DNA from: Clarireedia homoeocarpa
Lineage: Eukaryota > Ascomycota > Leotiomycetes > Helotiales > Rutstroemiaceae
Assembly: GCA_001465935.1 (NCBI GenBank)
Contig: LNKV01000040.1
Location: 124,001-188,000 of the forward strand
Direction: 5' to 3'
DNA: 64,000 bases
The notes below the pieces were generated by a model. The model was not told the origin of the DNA and did not search any database. It saw nothing but the letters and a program-made list of their open reading frames with translations. This document shows, piece by piece, positions 1 through 11,000 of this stretch (positions are counted from its first letter, which is position 1; each line of letters opens with the position of its first letter). A program made the position numbers and the translations under genes.

Positions 1-1117
1 ACGTCAACTGTGTCGCTCAAAGCGATCATGTCTCCAAAACTGCTCATGCGGTCGGCACCTCGGGCACGAGCATATGCTTGAGCCAATGGCGAGTTTTCCA
101 ACCCAGCAATATCATCTACCATATATACTTTGCGCTCATCAGAAGTGAGTGGTACTCCAATGGCAGCACCTGCAGGCGAGACATGCTTGAAACTGGCCGC
201 TGCTGGGTGGCCAAGGGCGGCCTTCAACTCTTTTACGAGAGGCCAGGCGTTGAGCGCATCCAGCAAATTGACATATCCAGGGGCACCGCAAAGAACCTTG
301 AAAGGCATTGGGCCTCCGTTCACATAAGCCTGAGCAGGCTTTTGATGCGGGTTCGCTCCATATCTGAGAGCAATTTGTTGAACTCCATCTCCAGCATATT
401 GCTTGCGGAAGAAATCCGAAATAGAGGAATCATAGTCCGCGGTGTGCTCAAACGCCTTCAAAGCATAAAGCTTCCTGCTACGTTCCGTGACTTCGCCCTT
501 CTCAAGCTCCCCCAAGAACTCCGGATAGTCTTCTGGATCACTCAAAATGGTAACACGGGTGTGGTTCTTCGCAGCAGCTCTAATCAAGGTGACCCCTCCG
601 ATATCGATCTCCTCCACAGCCTCAGGAATTGTGACGTTAATCTTGTTGATTGTATCCTTGAAGGGATATAGGTTGCAGATGACATAGTCTACCTTGTTGA
701 TGTTCTGTTCGGCAAGATCCTTTTCGTCCGAGGCAAGATCGCGAGCTAGGATGCCAGCGTGAACGGCGGGGTGAAGGGTCTTGACTCTGCCAGCCAGCAT
801 TTCCGGAGCATGAGTAATAGCAGAGACATCTCTGGCAGGCGCATCAGATAAATTATCAAGTTTTCATGAAATTGGAGCTGAAACGCTGAAACTGTACGAG
901 TTGAGCGAGGTTTACTTACTCGACGGGAAAGCCAGAATCTCTAATCATGCGAGCGGTTCCTCCAGAAGCAAGAAGACGAACATTGTGCTTCACCAAACCT
1001 TTGGCCAAGTCTAGCAGTCCCTTCTTGTCGTAGACAGAGATGATGGCTATGGTATGATGTCAGCCAGGCTCTACCATAACAGATTTGCGCACACTAACCA
1101 GTCTTTTGGGAAGACAT
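1..1117 (-). CDS. ADE16/ADE17: Bifunctional purine biosynthesis protein ATIC (AICAR transformylase / IMP cyclohydrolase), 3'-truncated by window edge
   Basis: Catalyses the last two steps of IMP synthesis in the cytosol: formylation of AICAR, then ring closure. Exons rebuilt on the minus strand: 1117-1099 (only 19 nt, reading MSSQKT), 1046-920, and 831 down to the window edge. The second exon reads IISVYDKKGLLDLAKGL and then LLASGGTARMIRDSGFPVE. The third gives the MGS-like cyclohydrolase core (THAPEMLAGRVKTLHP, then VDYVICNLYPF), followed by the start of the transformylase domain (LRYGANPHQKPAQAYV, FKHVSPAGAAIGVPL, MSSFGDMIALSDTVDV). About 320 residues are visible of a family length near 590-600, so the C-terminal half lies beyond base 1. 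Both introns have GT-AG ends and keep frame. Yeast has two paralogues, so which symbol applies cannot be decided here. Confidence 0.96.
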
Positions 1118-3740
1118 TGTGCTTGCCTGCGATTTGATGTTAGGTCAATGGAAATTGGAAAGTAATTCGACCAGATCCCTAGATATAACACTTACTCTGA
1201 GCTCAATTCAGTTAATTCGCAAGGTTGGGGTCCCAGTTTGGAGCAAACACCGAAGTTTGTCACAAATTCAATCGCGGGGCACAAGTTTTTCTGAGCATGC
1301 CGAGATGGTGGTGGGGTGAAAATCGTGCAATCTTGCGCTAACTCCAAAAAGGCTAATCTAAGTTACTTAAGCGAGAAAACTTCACTACACAAAACTCTTC
1401 ACGTTCCGCCCAAAATTTTCTCTTTCCTTCTTCATACAATCTTCTACGGAAGATCAACGCTTATATCACATTCGCTATAAAGCATTTTCGGTGAGAAACC
1501 CGTCGCCTTCGTGGCGATGTGATGGTTCCATGACCTTGAGAATCGTCAGTTGAATGGAGAAGAATTGGTCGATCTTGGGTGCGGCGCTTTCTTTTTCTCT
1601 ATAGGGAGGGTCGCAATGATTGGCGTTATACATTCCAATCTTTAGTATATCTGCTTCTGTGAAATGGTCTTTGGTCAGTCAGACAATCGGTATTGCAACA
1701 AGCATTTACTCCTTTCGGGCGATGTATCATGGCCTGTTGGCGTATGGCGTGTTCTGATTGCTATGTCCTCCGTTCCACCCGAGCCATTGCTCAAGCTGGT
1801 CAAGCAAGAATAGGTGGACACCCGTCGCGCGTTTCTCGAAACATGATACGCAAGACATGGTGGATTATTGTGTAGCGTCTTGGTTCTGTTGGTGATGCGC
1901 ATGAGTAACTGGAAACTGTGTTTTGTTGCAAGTCGTACTTTGTATATGTCATTCTTGTTGTTGCCCGTCATACCTGGTTCGTCAACTTATGAAAACTCCC
2001 CGAAATTATGCCAGTTTTGTACAGAGGTGCAAGACACCCACAGATTCTGCACTGCACAGTCCTTCTCACCACCAAGAGGTGTCAGTCGTCATTGTGTTCA
2101 GCGTACCGAAATTATGATTTGTTTTCAGGATGCACTGTCTTGGTTCAGACTGAGACCAAGTACGTAGCTGCGATCTTTCTGTTGTCTCGGATTCACGTTC
2201 TTCCGGATCAATGTCAAGTTTGTGATCGGCACTGAGATCACATGTAGAGATCGCGTGTGGGACTTTTCAACAACGGGCAAATGAGACGCCTCGCAATCCG
2301 ACCCTCCACTGTGGCAATGACAGAATCTCGCCTCGATACATCCAGGAGTCTAGACGCTCCCGGAGGAACCGTGCCTCGCATGCCTAACTACAACTCGATC
2401 ATAACGCGAAAGCTCTAATCTTATAGGTGACAGTGCGACTTTCCAAGAAGATTGGAGATCGATGCCGAGAATTGATATGAACGGCTTGCTTACTCCAAGC
2501 TCCTTGCTGAAGGTTATCTGGAGGCCGTGGCTATAATCTTCCACAGCGGTGTATACTGTGTATAATTGACAAGATAGACAAGATAGACAAGGAAGCTTCA
2601 ATTTTGAGTTGCAGTATGAAAGCAGCGATTCATATTGCTTTAATCAAAATATTCCATTTTTGTGCCCAGAACCTTCCACCGACCCTACATGGTAATCAAT
2701 GTGTAATAACCTAACCTCTTTCCTAGAACCAGAACTTTCTTAGATGGTTTCTAGGAACCAACGGTAAATCTGAGGGGAATTTGCATCGCTATCTGCGGGC
2801 CCCATGCGTACCCCTGGCACGGTTCGAAATTGGAACCCCCATGTTGCTCGGCCGCCGTCTTCCTTGCCATTTCGTGGAGAACTAGAATCGCTCTTGAGCG
2901 TGAGGCTGTCAAACTTCATCAGCCATTCGTAACTACCAATGCTGGTGTCCATTTGCCGTCGAGGAGAGCCATTCTCCATTGATGCTATTACTTGCGTGGA
3001 TCACGCTATGTACTGTATCTACAGCATCGCTAACGATGATATTATACATGACGTCCTCAATGGAGTTTAATTTTGATTATTCCGAGTGAATTTTCATGGA
3101 CGAACGAACTTCACAATCTTTTCATGCTGTTTTCATGCTGTGGTCTAGCCTGTGGGGAATGTGGACGGGGTTGTCAACAGGAGAGACGATATCAAACAGC
3201 CGACAGGCAAGATATCCATGTTCCACTCTGGACCGACAAGGAAATAAACAACGAAACATGGATCATCCAAACAATCCAACCATACACGGGATGGGGCAGC
3301 ACGTCAAGGCACAAGAGAAAGAATCTGGAAGATATGGGAACGGCAAGATTCTGTAACCACTTGTATCCGCCGTCTAGTAGCACAAGCGGTAGTAAATTAT
3401 GAGGGGAGATGAGCTGGAGACCTTTCCAATCTCCGCCCAGTGGGTCGTAGAGATTCACCCTGTGGATCGCCAGGGCACTCTTTATCAAAGGGGCAACAAC
3501 CTAGAATTTCCATTCATTCAAATTTCAGACGCGTGTATATATGACGCTGCCAGTGGTCTTGGGAATCAGGTTTTTTCTTTTCTCCTTCATCCATCGATCA
3601 GTTACACTCATTTAACACAAACAATAGTTAATTCGCTCTTTCAGCCTACTTCCAATTCCACATACTAAATAGACTCTTCTACTTCTTCAAATCCAACCTC
3701 AACTTTTCAAGAAACTCCAAAAACAAACCCAACCGTCAAA
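1118..3740. other. Intergenic, no supported gene
   Basis: About 2.6 kb between the ATIC start and the small GPI-protein gene. It should hold the ATIC promoter on its left and the promoter of the + strand gene on its right, where the last 100 bases before 3741 are a pyrimidine- and A-rich leader typical of a 5' UTR. Open frames of 60-109 codons at 1675-1971, 2740-2979 and 3073-3668 overlap on both strands and give no recognisable protein, so I do not call them. Confidence 0.6.
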
Positions 3741-4210
3741 ATGCAATTCAACCTTCTCGCCCTTACCGTTGCCGCCTTGGCCTCCGTCGCAATTGCTGAC
3801 ACGTACGTTTTCCTCGCTCGACACAAAACTCTAGATCGATCCTATTACTAACGTTTGCAATAGCACCACCACCGTCACCATCTACGCCTGCCCAACCTCA
3901 AGTGGCATCGCCGCCTCTTCCACCGGTGCCTCCTCTGGACTCACCTCTGGTGGATCCTCCGGTGTCTCCGTCCCAGGTGCTGCCGGTGCCTCTGGATACG
4001 CTTCCCCAAGCGGCGCTGCCTCCGCCACTGGTACCGTCTCTGGTGCCACTGGTACCTCCAGCCCAATTGCCTACGCCACTGGTGCTGCCTCCAACGTCCA
4101 GGTCTCTGCCTTCGGCATGATCGTTGCCGGTGCCGTTGCTCTTGTATGTTTTCAAAAAGTCACTACAACCCAGATGAGCATCTAGCTAACAGTCTCCCCA
4201 GTTCATCTAA
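3741..4210 (+). CDS. Small secreted Ser/Gly/Ala-rich protein, predicted GPI-anchored
   Basis: Three exons: 3741-3802, 3864-4143 and 4202-4210, giving 116 residues. The first intron has a CTAAC branch site near 3847, and the last exon holds only Phe, Ile and stop. Residues 1-19 (MQFNLLALTVAALASVAIA) form a signal peptide with a likely cut after ALA-type residues before DT. A short TTTVTIYACPT segment with one Cys follows, then about 70 residues of Ser, Gly, Ala and Thr repeats. The C-terminus is hydrophobic (VQVSAFGMIVAGAVALFI), as expected of a GPI-attachment signal, with plausible omega sites at the Ser/Asn just before it. Many fungal wall proteins share this plan. The precise family is not recognised; a surface or wall role is inferred from architecture only. 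Confidence 0.85.
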
Positions 4211-5091
4211 GTGATAACCCCTTTAAGCTTCGATTGGCGTCCGGATCTTTAACGATGGCGCACTTTCTTCATCACTTTTTCTGGAAAAAGTAATTTTGGG
4301 CCTAACGACATCTTTTTCATTTCGTGGTTACAGCGACGAGATACCCTAATGTGTGATCTGCACTTGCAAGCAAGTTGGATGGCTGATTGGAGGAAACAAC
4401 GAAGCTGGATTTTGTAGAGGATGTGGATGGGGCTTTGACATCGACTTCTCTCTTGTACATATGATAAACCTTCATTGCAAGCACATCAAATCTGTCGAGC
4501 TCAGTGGATTTGGATGTGCTGTGAAAACTATTCAATTAATATAACCTATACTTCGATTCGTGCATCGTGATTCTCCGAAAGCTGTTAAGATGCCGCAGTT
4601 GTTGGATCATCTTCGTATGGATATGAAGTTGAACTGTTCATGATTCTGCTTGTCTTCTTCATACCCTAGGTCATGTCTTGGGGGTAAATGGTGGGCGCGT
4701 CACCGTTTGAATGCGATTTTTCCCGCGTGGAAACGTCAGACGTCTCAGTGTGTACAATTGAAAGAAATCCCAATAGACTTATACTAGGAGTATATATATA
4801 ACGATAGCGGCGGCGACCTCAAATCCGTAGCATCATATCTCATAATGCGTGGAAAAAAAGGAAAAAAAGTTAGGAGGTCGCTGTTAGTCGGGACGAACCA
4901 AAAAAGCTCGCCATAATATCCGCCCAATCCTTGCTCGACCAGGGTCTCTCACCTCCCTACGCGAGAAAAGTATCCAGGAGCACTTCACATGCAAAGCCAG
5001 CAATTAGCAGTCACTCCTTTAACAACACAGCAGTTGCAATCGCAATAGCAGCAATACATTCTCTCCTCCCTCCTCCAATCATCTCTACAAA
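4211..5091. other. Intergenic spacer with 3' UTR and promoter
   Basis: The 880 bases hold the 3' end of the small GPI-protein gene and the promoter and leader of the UMP-kinase gene. An A-rich stretch lies at 4852-4868 and a TATATATA-like run at 4791-4800, about 300 bases before the ATG. An open frame starting at a TTG (4931-5287) is out of frame with the kinase and is not called. Confidence 0.6.
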
Positions 5092-6215
5092 ATGGCCCAT
5101 CCACTGCCTCGATCCTTTGCCCGCCACATATTCCAATCCTCTGCGCGCACTTATCGAACAGCTCCAAAATCTCGTTTCGCCGGTAGTGCTCGAAGAAGCT
5201 ACGCTACAGGCAATCCAAGCCAGAGTCCTTTCAAAGTCTGGCCTTTCGTTGCGATCACACTTGCAGGTTCCGGTGCTTATGCTTTGATGGTTAGGAGTCG
5301 CGTTGGTAATGCTCCTCCAGGTATGTAGAGCGATGTTCTTTCATTCAGGAGCAAGCAAGTTCGCCAAGTTCGAGAGCCGCTTTAAGACCCCTCGTACAGC
5401 AGAGCTCTAGCTAGCTATCTATCCGTCCCAGATTTCCCACCTTCAGTTCGTCACTCAACCCCCAAACCACCACCACCCAACCCACAGCCTCCTTCACACG
5501 GCGACCACAGCCTCAAAATCCAAAAATCTAACACCTTCACCCACCAGATTCGATGGCCCCCACTACCCCCCAAATCGCCTCCCCGTCCAAACCCACCCCC
5601 ACCTTCTCCCCCGACAAAGTAACCGTAATCTTTGTTCTCGGCGGGCCCGGCGCCGGCAAAGGCACGCAATGCGCGAACCTCGTGCGGGACTACCACTTCA
5701 CGCATCTCTCCGCCGGCGACCTCCTACGCGCCGAGCAAGAGCGCCCCGGCTCCGAATTCGGTGATCTGATCAAAGACTACATCAAGAACGGGCAAATCGT
5801 GCCGATGGAAGTGACAGTGCAGCTGCTGGAAAACGCCATGCAAGACGTGATTTCCAAGTCGCCGTCGGGCACTGGCAAGTTCTTGATCGATGGGTTCCCG
5901 CGAAAACTCGACCAGGCGCATAAATTCGAGGAGTCGGTGTGTCCGTCGAAGTTTGTGCTGTTTTATGACTGCTCGGAGGAGGAGATGCAGAGACGGCTAT
6001 TGGAGAGGGGGAAGACGAGTGGGAGGACGGATGATAATGCGGAGAGTATTAAGAAAAGGTTCAAGACGTTTGTGGAGACGAGTATGCCGGTTGTGGATTA
6101 CTTTGAGGAGCAAGGGCGGGTAGTGAAGGTTATGGCGCAGAAGACACCGGAGGATGTTTATCGGGAGACGAGGAAGAGGTTGGAGGAGAAATTGGGGGAG
6201 ACGTTGAAGGCTTAG
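5092..6215 (+). CDS. URA6: UMP/CMP kinase (uridylate kinase) with N-terminal membrane-anchored mitochondrial-type extension
   Basis: Phosphorylates UMP (and AMP or CMP) with ATP in pyrimidine nucleotide synthesis. Two exons, 5092-5320 and 5548-6215, joined in frame through a 227-nt intron with a CTAAC branch near 5528, give 298 residues. The kinase domain starts at residue 79; the P-loop GGPGAGKGTQ is at about 108-117, followed by HLSAGDLLRAE, the NMP-binding part GFPRKLDQA and the lid region RGKTSGRTDD. These match yeast Ura6 closely. Residues 1-45 are rich in Arg, Ser and Ala without acidic residues, and 49-67 (WPFVAITLAGSGAYALMV) form one hydrophobic segment. Both look like a mitochondrial presequence and anchor. 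The second exon also opens with its own Met (5553), so a cytosolic form is possible. Start 5092 has A at -3 and G at +4. Confidence 0.95.
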
Positions 6216-6688
6216 GGTTGAGATGAGGGTGGCATTAAGGATGCGTGTAGAGGACAGTAATACAGTATGGATAGAGAATGGAATCCGGAACATAGATGTG
6301 GAAATACAAAATTACAAGAGGGGTTATCATGGAGGGAAATATACTCGATCTGGCAGAGCCATACATATACACCTAGACATAAGCACCGAGTACCTTTTGT
6401 TACTCTCCAGTATTTACTTGTAAATTACCGTCATCAGGCATGATCGAATGCATTTTTATTCATATCGTAGATAGATCCACATCTACATTAGCATTTACCA
6501 AGTCGGAGCCCTCATAGAAGTGCATGTCGTCCTACTCAAATACACCATTACCAGATGCCAAGTAATAGCTAGCCAATTTACCAACATCTAACAAACGCCA
6601 CCAAGGATAGGAAGAAAGAAATTTTGAGGGTTGAATATGAACATGAGCAGGTAAATGCCCGCTCATTCAAATATCATCTATGAAGAAC
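6216..6688. other. Convergent 3' intergenic region
   Basis: The 3' UTRs of the UMP kinase (+) and eIF3m (-) genes face each other over 473 bases. AT-rich sequence with several AATA-like runs is consistent with polyadenylation signals in both directions. No gene is seen. Confidence 0.6.
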
Positions 6689-8013
6689 CTAATCACTGCC
6701 CATCTCAATCATGTTATCCTTTCTTCGTCCTGCGTTCATACCCGAACCACCCTGAACCTTCCTATCAGCATCCATTATCTCTCTCTCCTTCTGCGATTCA
6801 GCGGCCTGTCTCTCCCTGCTAATAACCTCCTTTACGCCCCTCAGACTCTCCTTCCACTGATCCAATCGGGTAGCTACCTCACGCCATTGCTTCTCGCCGA
6901 AAACTCGGTATGTGGTTCTGTGGACAAGGAAAACTTGCTTCTGTTGTGAAAGCTTTCCCTCAACTAAACCGGCACGAATAACATCGATAACCCACATCTC
7001 GACGTCTTCGGAAGGTACTTGTAAGGCCTTTGAGATGCGTTTGTATTCGAGTTCACGGGTGTGCGTGCTAGCGGCCAGACTAGCAAGTGTGAGGAGTCTC
7101 ATCTTGCGGTGCAATTTGCTGTTGTCGAGATTCTCTTTCTCAACAAAGCCATCATGCTCGTCCTGGAAATCATTATAATCCTCAAGTTCCTTCTCGGCGA
7201 AGATTTCGAGCAGTTCGGAGTAAATGGGGTGGGAGTCACTGAGGGCCTGGACTGCAGAAAGAGTGGTCAGGTCGTGGAAATCGTAGTGTGTAGGAGAAAG
7301 AAGGGCTGTTCGAAGGGCTTTGATGGCGAGTTTTTGAGCGGCTTCGGAAGAGGATGCTTCGTTGTCCTTGCCGTCGAATGTGCGAAGTGCTTTGAGGATA
7401 TATTGGTATGATTGCCTGTAAATTGTCAGGTTAAACCACTAGTACATGAAAGGTGGCTGGAAGCCTACTCTTCTTCACCTGCATCATCTGCGACATCTGA
7501 GATCATCTCGAAGACCTTCCTCTGCTCTTCCTCATCGATTTCCCATTCCTCAATCCAGCCATCCAATTTCTTCAACTGTGGTCGCAACATCTCATAACCT
7601 CCACTGTTCTTGACGAGTCGCAAAACTGCCTGGAAGACATGAAATCTGGTGTCGCTATCTGGTTGAAGAAGGTTGAAAATTGTAGTCAGGATATTCAACG
7701 CAAGACCAGGCCCATTTATGGGTGAGGAGGTAATTGGTCTGGAGAGGTTGTCGCAAATCCTGGGGAGATACATGTTGACATTCGGAGACTGGACACAGAG
7801 GTAAACCAATAAATTGTACGCAGCAGTAAATTCCTTCTCCGGCGAAGAGTTCAGTGCCGTGGAGGCTGTGACAAGTTTTTTGAGAGCTTCATCCTTCTGG
7901 TTTTCTTCAAGGAGGGGTTGAACTTCGGACCCAATATTGAGGTAATCGGCCAATTCTTGTGCCAGGTCTGGGAAGCTACCCTCAATGAAAACTTGCTGCG
8001 TCGCGGGCGCCAT
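6689..8013 (-). CDS. eIF3m: Eukaryotic translation initiation factor 3 subunit M (PCI domain)
   Basis: Subunit of the eIF3 complex, which binds the 40S ribosome during initiation. Exons 8013-7469 and 7415-6689 join in frame across a 53-nt intron, giving 423 residues, the usual length. The start MAPATQQVFIEGSFPDLA and the helical repeats (LVYLCVQSPNVNMYLPRI, ALNILTTIFNLLQPDSDTRF) fit fungal eIF3m. The PCI/winged-helix part includes KMRLLTLASLAA, the segment around ISKALQVPSEDVEMWVID, and GLVEGKLSQQKQVFLVHR, at about residues 290-350. The C-terminus is charged and coiled-coil-like (SRERQAAESQKEREIMDA). It is convergent with the UMP-kinase gene; upstream of its start lies the long gene-free block. 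Confidence 0.95.
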
Positions 8014-11000
8014 ATTTTATGAAGTGATCGAGAGGTGGTTGTGGCGGGGAAGCTGGGGTTCTTCGATGGGTAAAAATTGAAGTTGTAGATATCAAAATGT
8101 TCTTGTGGGTGACGCTAACCGAGGGGCTAGTGCTGGGGTCGCTGTCTCAGGATACAATTTGTTTTGCTTCTTCCTGCACATGTATCACTTTGGTAAACAA
8201 AGATTTTGGAGAACAATGCAACCAGATTTTGAAAATTATTCTACTCTCTGCTAACTGAAATCACTTTGGAATCAGAATGTTCAAAGGTTTGGACCGACGT
8301 CAACTTTCGCACATCTGCGGAACCTACAGTCTCCGGTCCCCACTCAAATCATTGGGAACGCTTTTCCAGAGATATCAATAACGAGAAGAATTCATGAATT
8401 CACGCCAGTAGATCAATACTATGATTGCATATTGGTGTCTTGACATTACCGAAGTTGAACAGGATTGGTGCTTCGCTCGTTTCCCCAGTCTATCCATTTT
8501 AGCTTCATAAGTATGAATCATACGTAGATGCATAAAGCAATAGAGTACTGTACACATAGCTACATGACAATGCGCAGAAGTGGATGCCCTTGTTCAACAC
8601 TCTCCAGAACCCTGTGGTTAGTTGCCTCCAACAGTGTTTCTTGTTGCGATGCGGTGCCAGTGGTCTAGAAATGTGAAGCTGTCCTGGGCGCCGATACTCC
8701 TTCCTTAACGACCCGATACCAGTAATCTGGAGGAAAGTAGTGCGAATAGTAGTTTCTGGCGAGAAACCGGTATCGCATGCCGACTTAGCACGAAAATTGC
8801 CTGCGAGGAATACATAGTCTTTGACGGGCGTTTTCTTTGTTTGCAATCAATCATCACCGTCTTCATTCTTAGACACTTGCTTCCATAAATACCCTGCAAG
8901 TGCAGTGCAAAAGACCTTCAGTCTTCTTACAATCCTATGGATGTTACACTATAACTCCCGTATCACCGCTTGTAGTCTGATCATGTTAGCCTCTTAGTCC
9001 CATAGTTCCAACTCATTATCTCGTCTCATTTCCTTATTTATACGTATATCATATCTTGAGACCTTTATAGCAATTGGTGTTATTTCTTCCCTGCCAACAA
9101 CAGCTCCGATAATGCTGACTTGTATACAGCATAAGAGTGTAAAATTGTGGTGGCAATGATTCTTGTAAGGGCGAAGGTAGTGATAACACTGTCCGTATTA
9201 GAGCTCTTTGCTTAAGCCGTCGAGGTTGACCCTGGAGATGCTTAGTTGTAACGAGAACGGCGGATGGGGACTTAGAATAGCGACGGGAACTTCATAGCAT
9301 GGTTCTATTTTGGAAGACGACTGTTGAATGCCAACAGAAAAATATGCGACTGCTTGGAACATAGCTTCCCCAGGGCGATTCCTCGAATCAGCATTCCTTC
9401 CGTGCGGGCTCCTCGATACTTTAAATCCATTTGTTTAGTGAACGACAACTTGACCACCCCTATTTGATGACCCATCCACTATGAAATTTATCGCGGACTC
9501 TGACAGTGTTCGTTCGATCGTTGAAGGTGTCATTCGCTGTATGTCTGAGTCTGGTCGAGTGGGGAGTATTTGGACGTTTCGCTGCTTTCAAGATGAGCTT
9601 TGATCCCAAGCAGAGAAATAATCAAACTTATTTGTCGAGGCTTAAGCACACTTCAATGTTTTCTTTTTCGACTCATCGGCAAGTGTTGCAGTTCACAAGG
9701 GGAGGACATTCTTGCGATCCCGAACCTCTGAGTCTTCGACACCAGAAGTCACGACTGGCCAGTAATATTAAAGCAGTTATTTGAGTAGAAGCAGTCTTGA
9801 TACCGTGGTTTTTTTTTGTGGAGATTTTGTTGTCGCTGCTCAATAAAGTCCGCGACAGGACTTAGTAGGTTTCCTCCGTGCGGGATTCCATTGCTTCCTT
9901 CTTGGATCGAGAGCCTGTTCTGCGAGACCAATCATTCCATTCTAGCAGAATAAGGATTAGTGCTATTCGAGACTTGATCATGGAAGGTCGCTGATCATTC
10001 GGAGGCTTCGTTATGCAATTGCGAATGCATCTTGCGAGGATTGTTTGCTTACTCTTCTTCAACCATTCGTTGAAAGCTTTAGAGAGCTATAAGAAACCCT
10101 TGAGAAAAGTAACTGCAGTCAACGAGGAGTGAAGACGAGTCGCAGCACACAAGTTGTCTCGTGCTGGTTGAATCGAGAGTGAACTGAAGACTGGATATTT
10201 GCTGTACCATTAGAGGACATTGTTCGAAAGATGAAAGCTGTACAGTGCTTCGCGCCCGTGGTAGAACTTTTTGCCAGGTCGGACTGTATGAGGAATAGGA
10301 CTAAGATTCGCGATGTTGAAAAGCTCGTACATACTCATCTGAAACTGAACTCAGTATACCTTTAGAAAGTTTCATAGCGATAACTGCGACCAGAACTTCA
10401 AAGATAATAGCTATTGATAGTAAGAGAAGTTAGATATTTCCGTCCAATACTCTTACACATGGTCTAGAGCGTCCCATGAGTGAAACCTGGGTTGGGCCAT
10501 CGGAGAATAAGTAATGTGCCCATGTCTTTTGCACACCCCCGGACCTCAACGAACTCCTCAAGTAAATTTACCGCTCAAGCGAGTTTTTGACCTCTTGGTT
10601 GATCCATAGGAAACAGTTGATGTGCGGCTTCCTACAAAAAAGCATTATTGACAGCAAAAGATATCATGTGAAGCTATTTGCAATGTTCGTGCAGCCGACA
10701 CTGCAACAGCACTTGTCCTTTCGGAGTTACCTCAGTTAGACACACGACGTGAACTAGAATCAGAAATGTGAATCCTAAACTGCATTTCAATGATCAAAGT
10801 GGCTTCTGCAAAAACGAAAGAATTTAATCTCACCAAAAAATAGCGAAGGGAAGTGATCTGTCTATTGTACCATTTCTTCCACCCGCGCTGTGGGCGCTTG
10901 CTAATTCTTGACAATAGCCTGGGGGCCATGCATCATGCGATCTTGAGAGGTCACTCAACGAGATGATCTAAAGCCATGGTCAGTTTCTTGCAGAGGGCTG

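Noticed and set aside
3898..4155. Gly/Thr-rich 85-codon frame on the minus strand
   Set aside because: Exact antisense of the Ser/Gly-rich exon of the small GPI protein.
4931..5287. 118-codon frame upstream of the UMP kinase
   Set aside because: Starts at TTG, is out of frame with the kinase, and overlaps the first exon whose frame is supported by the splice join to the kinase domain.
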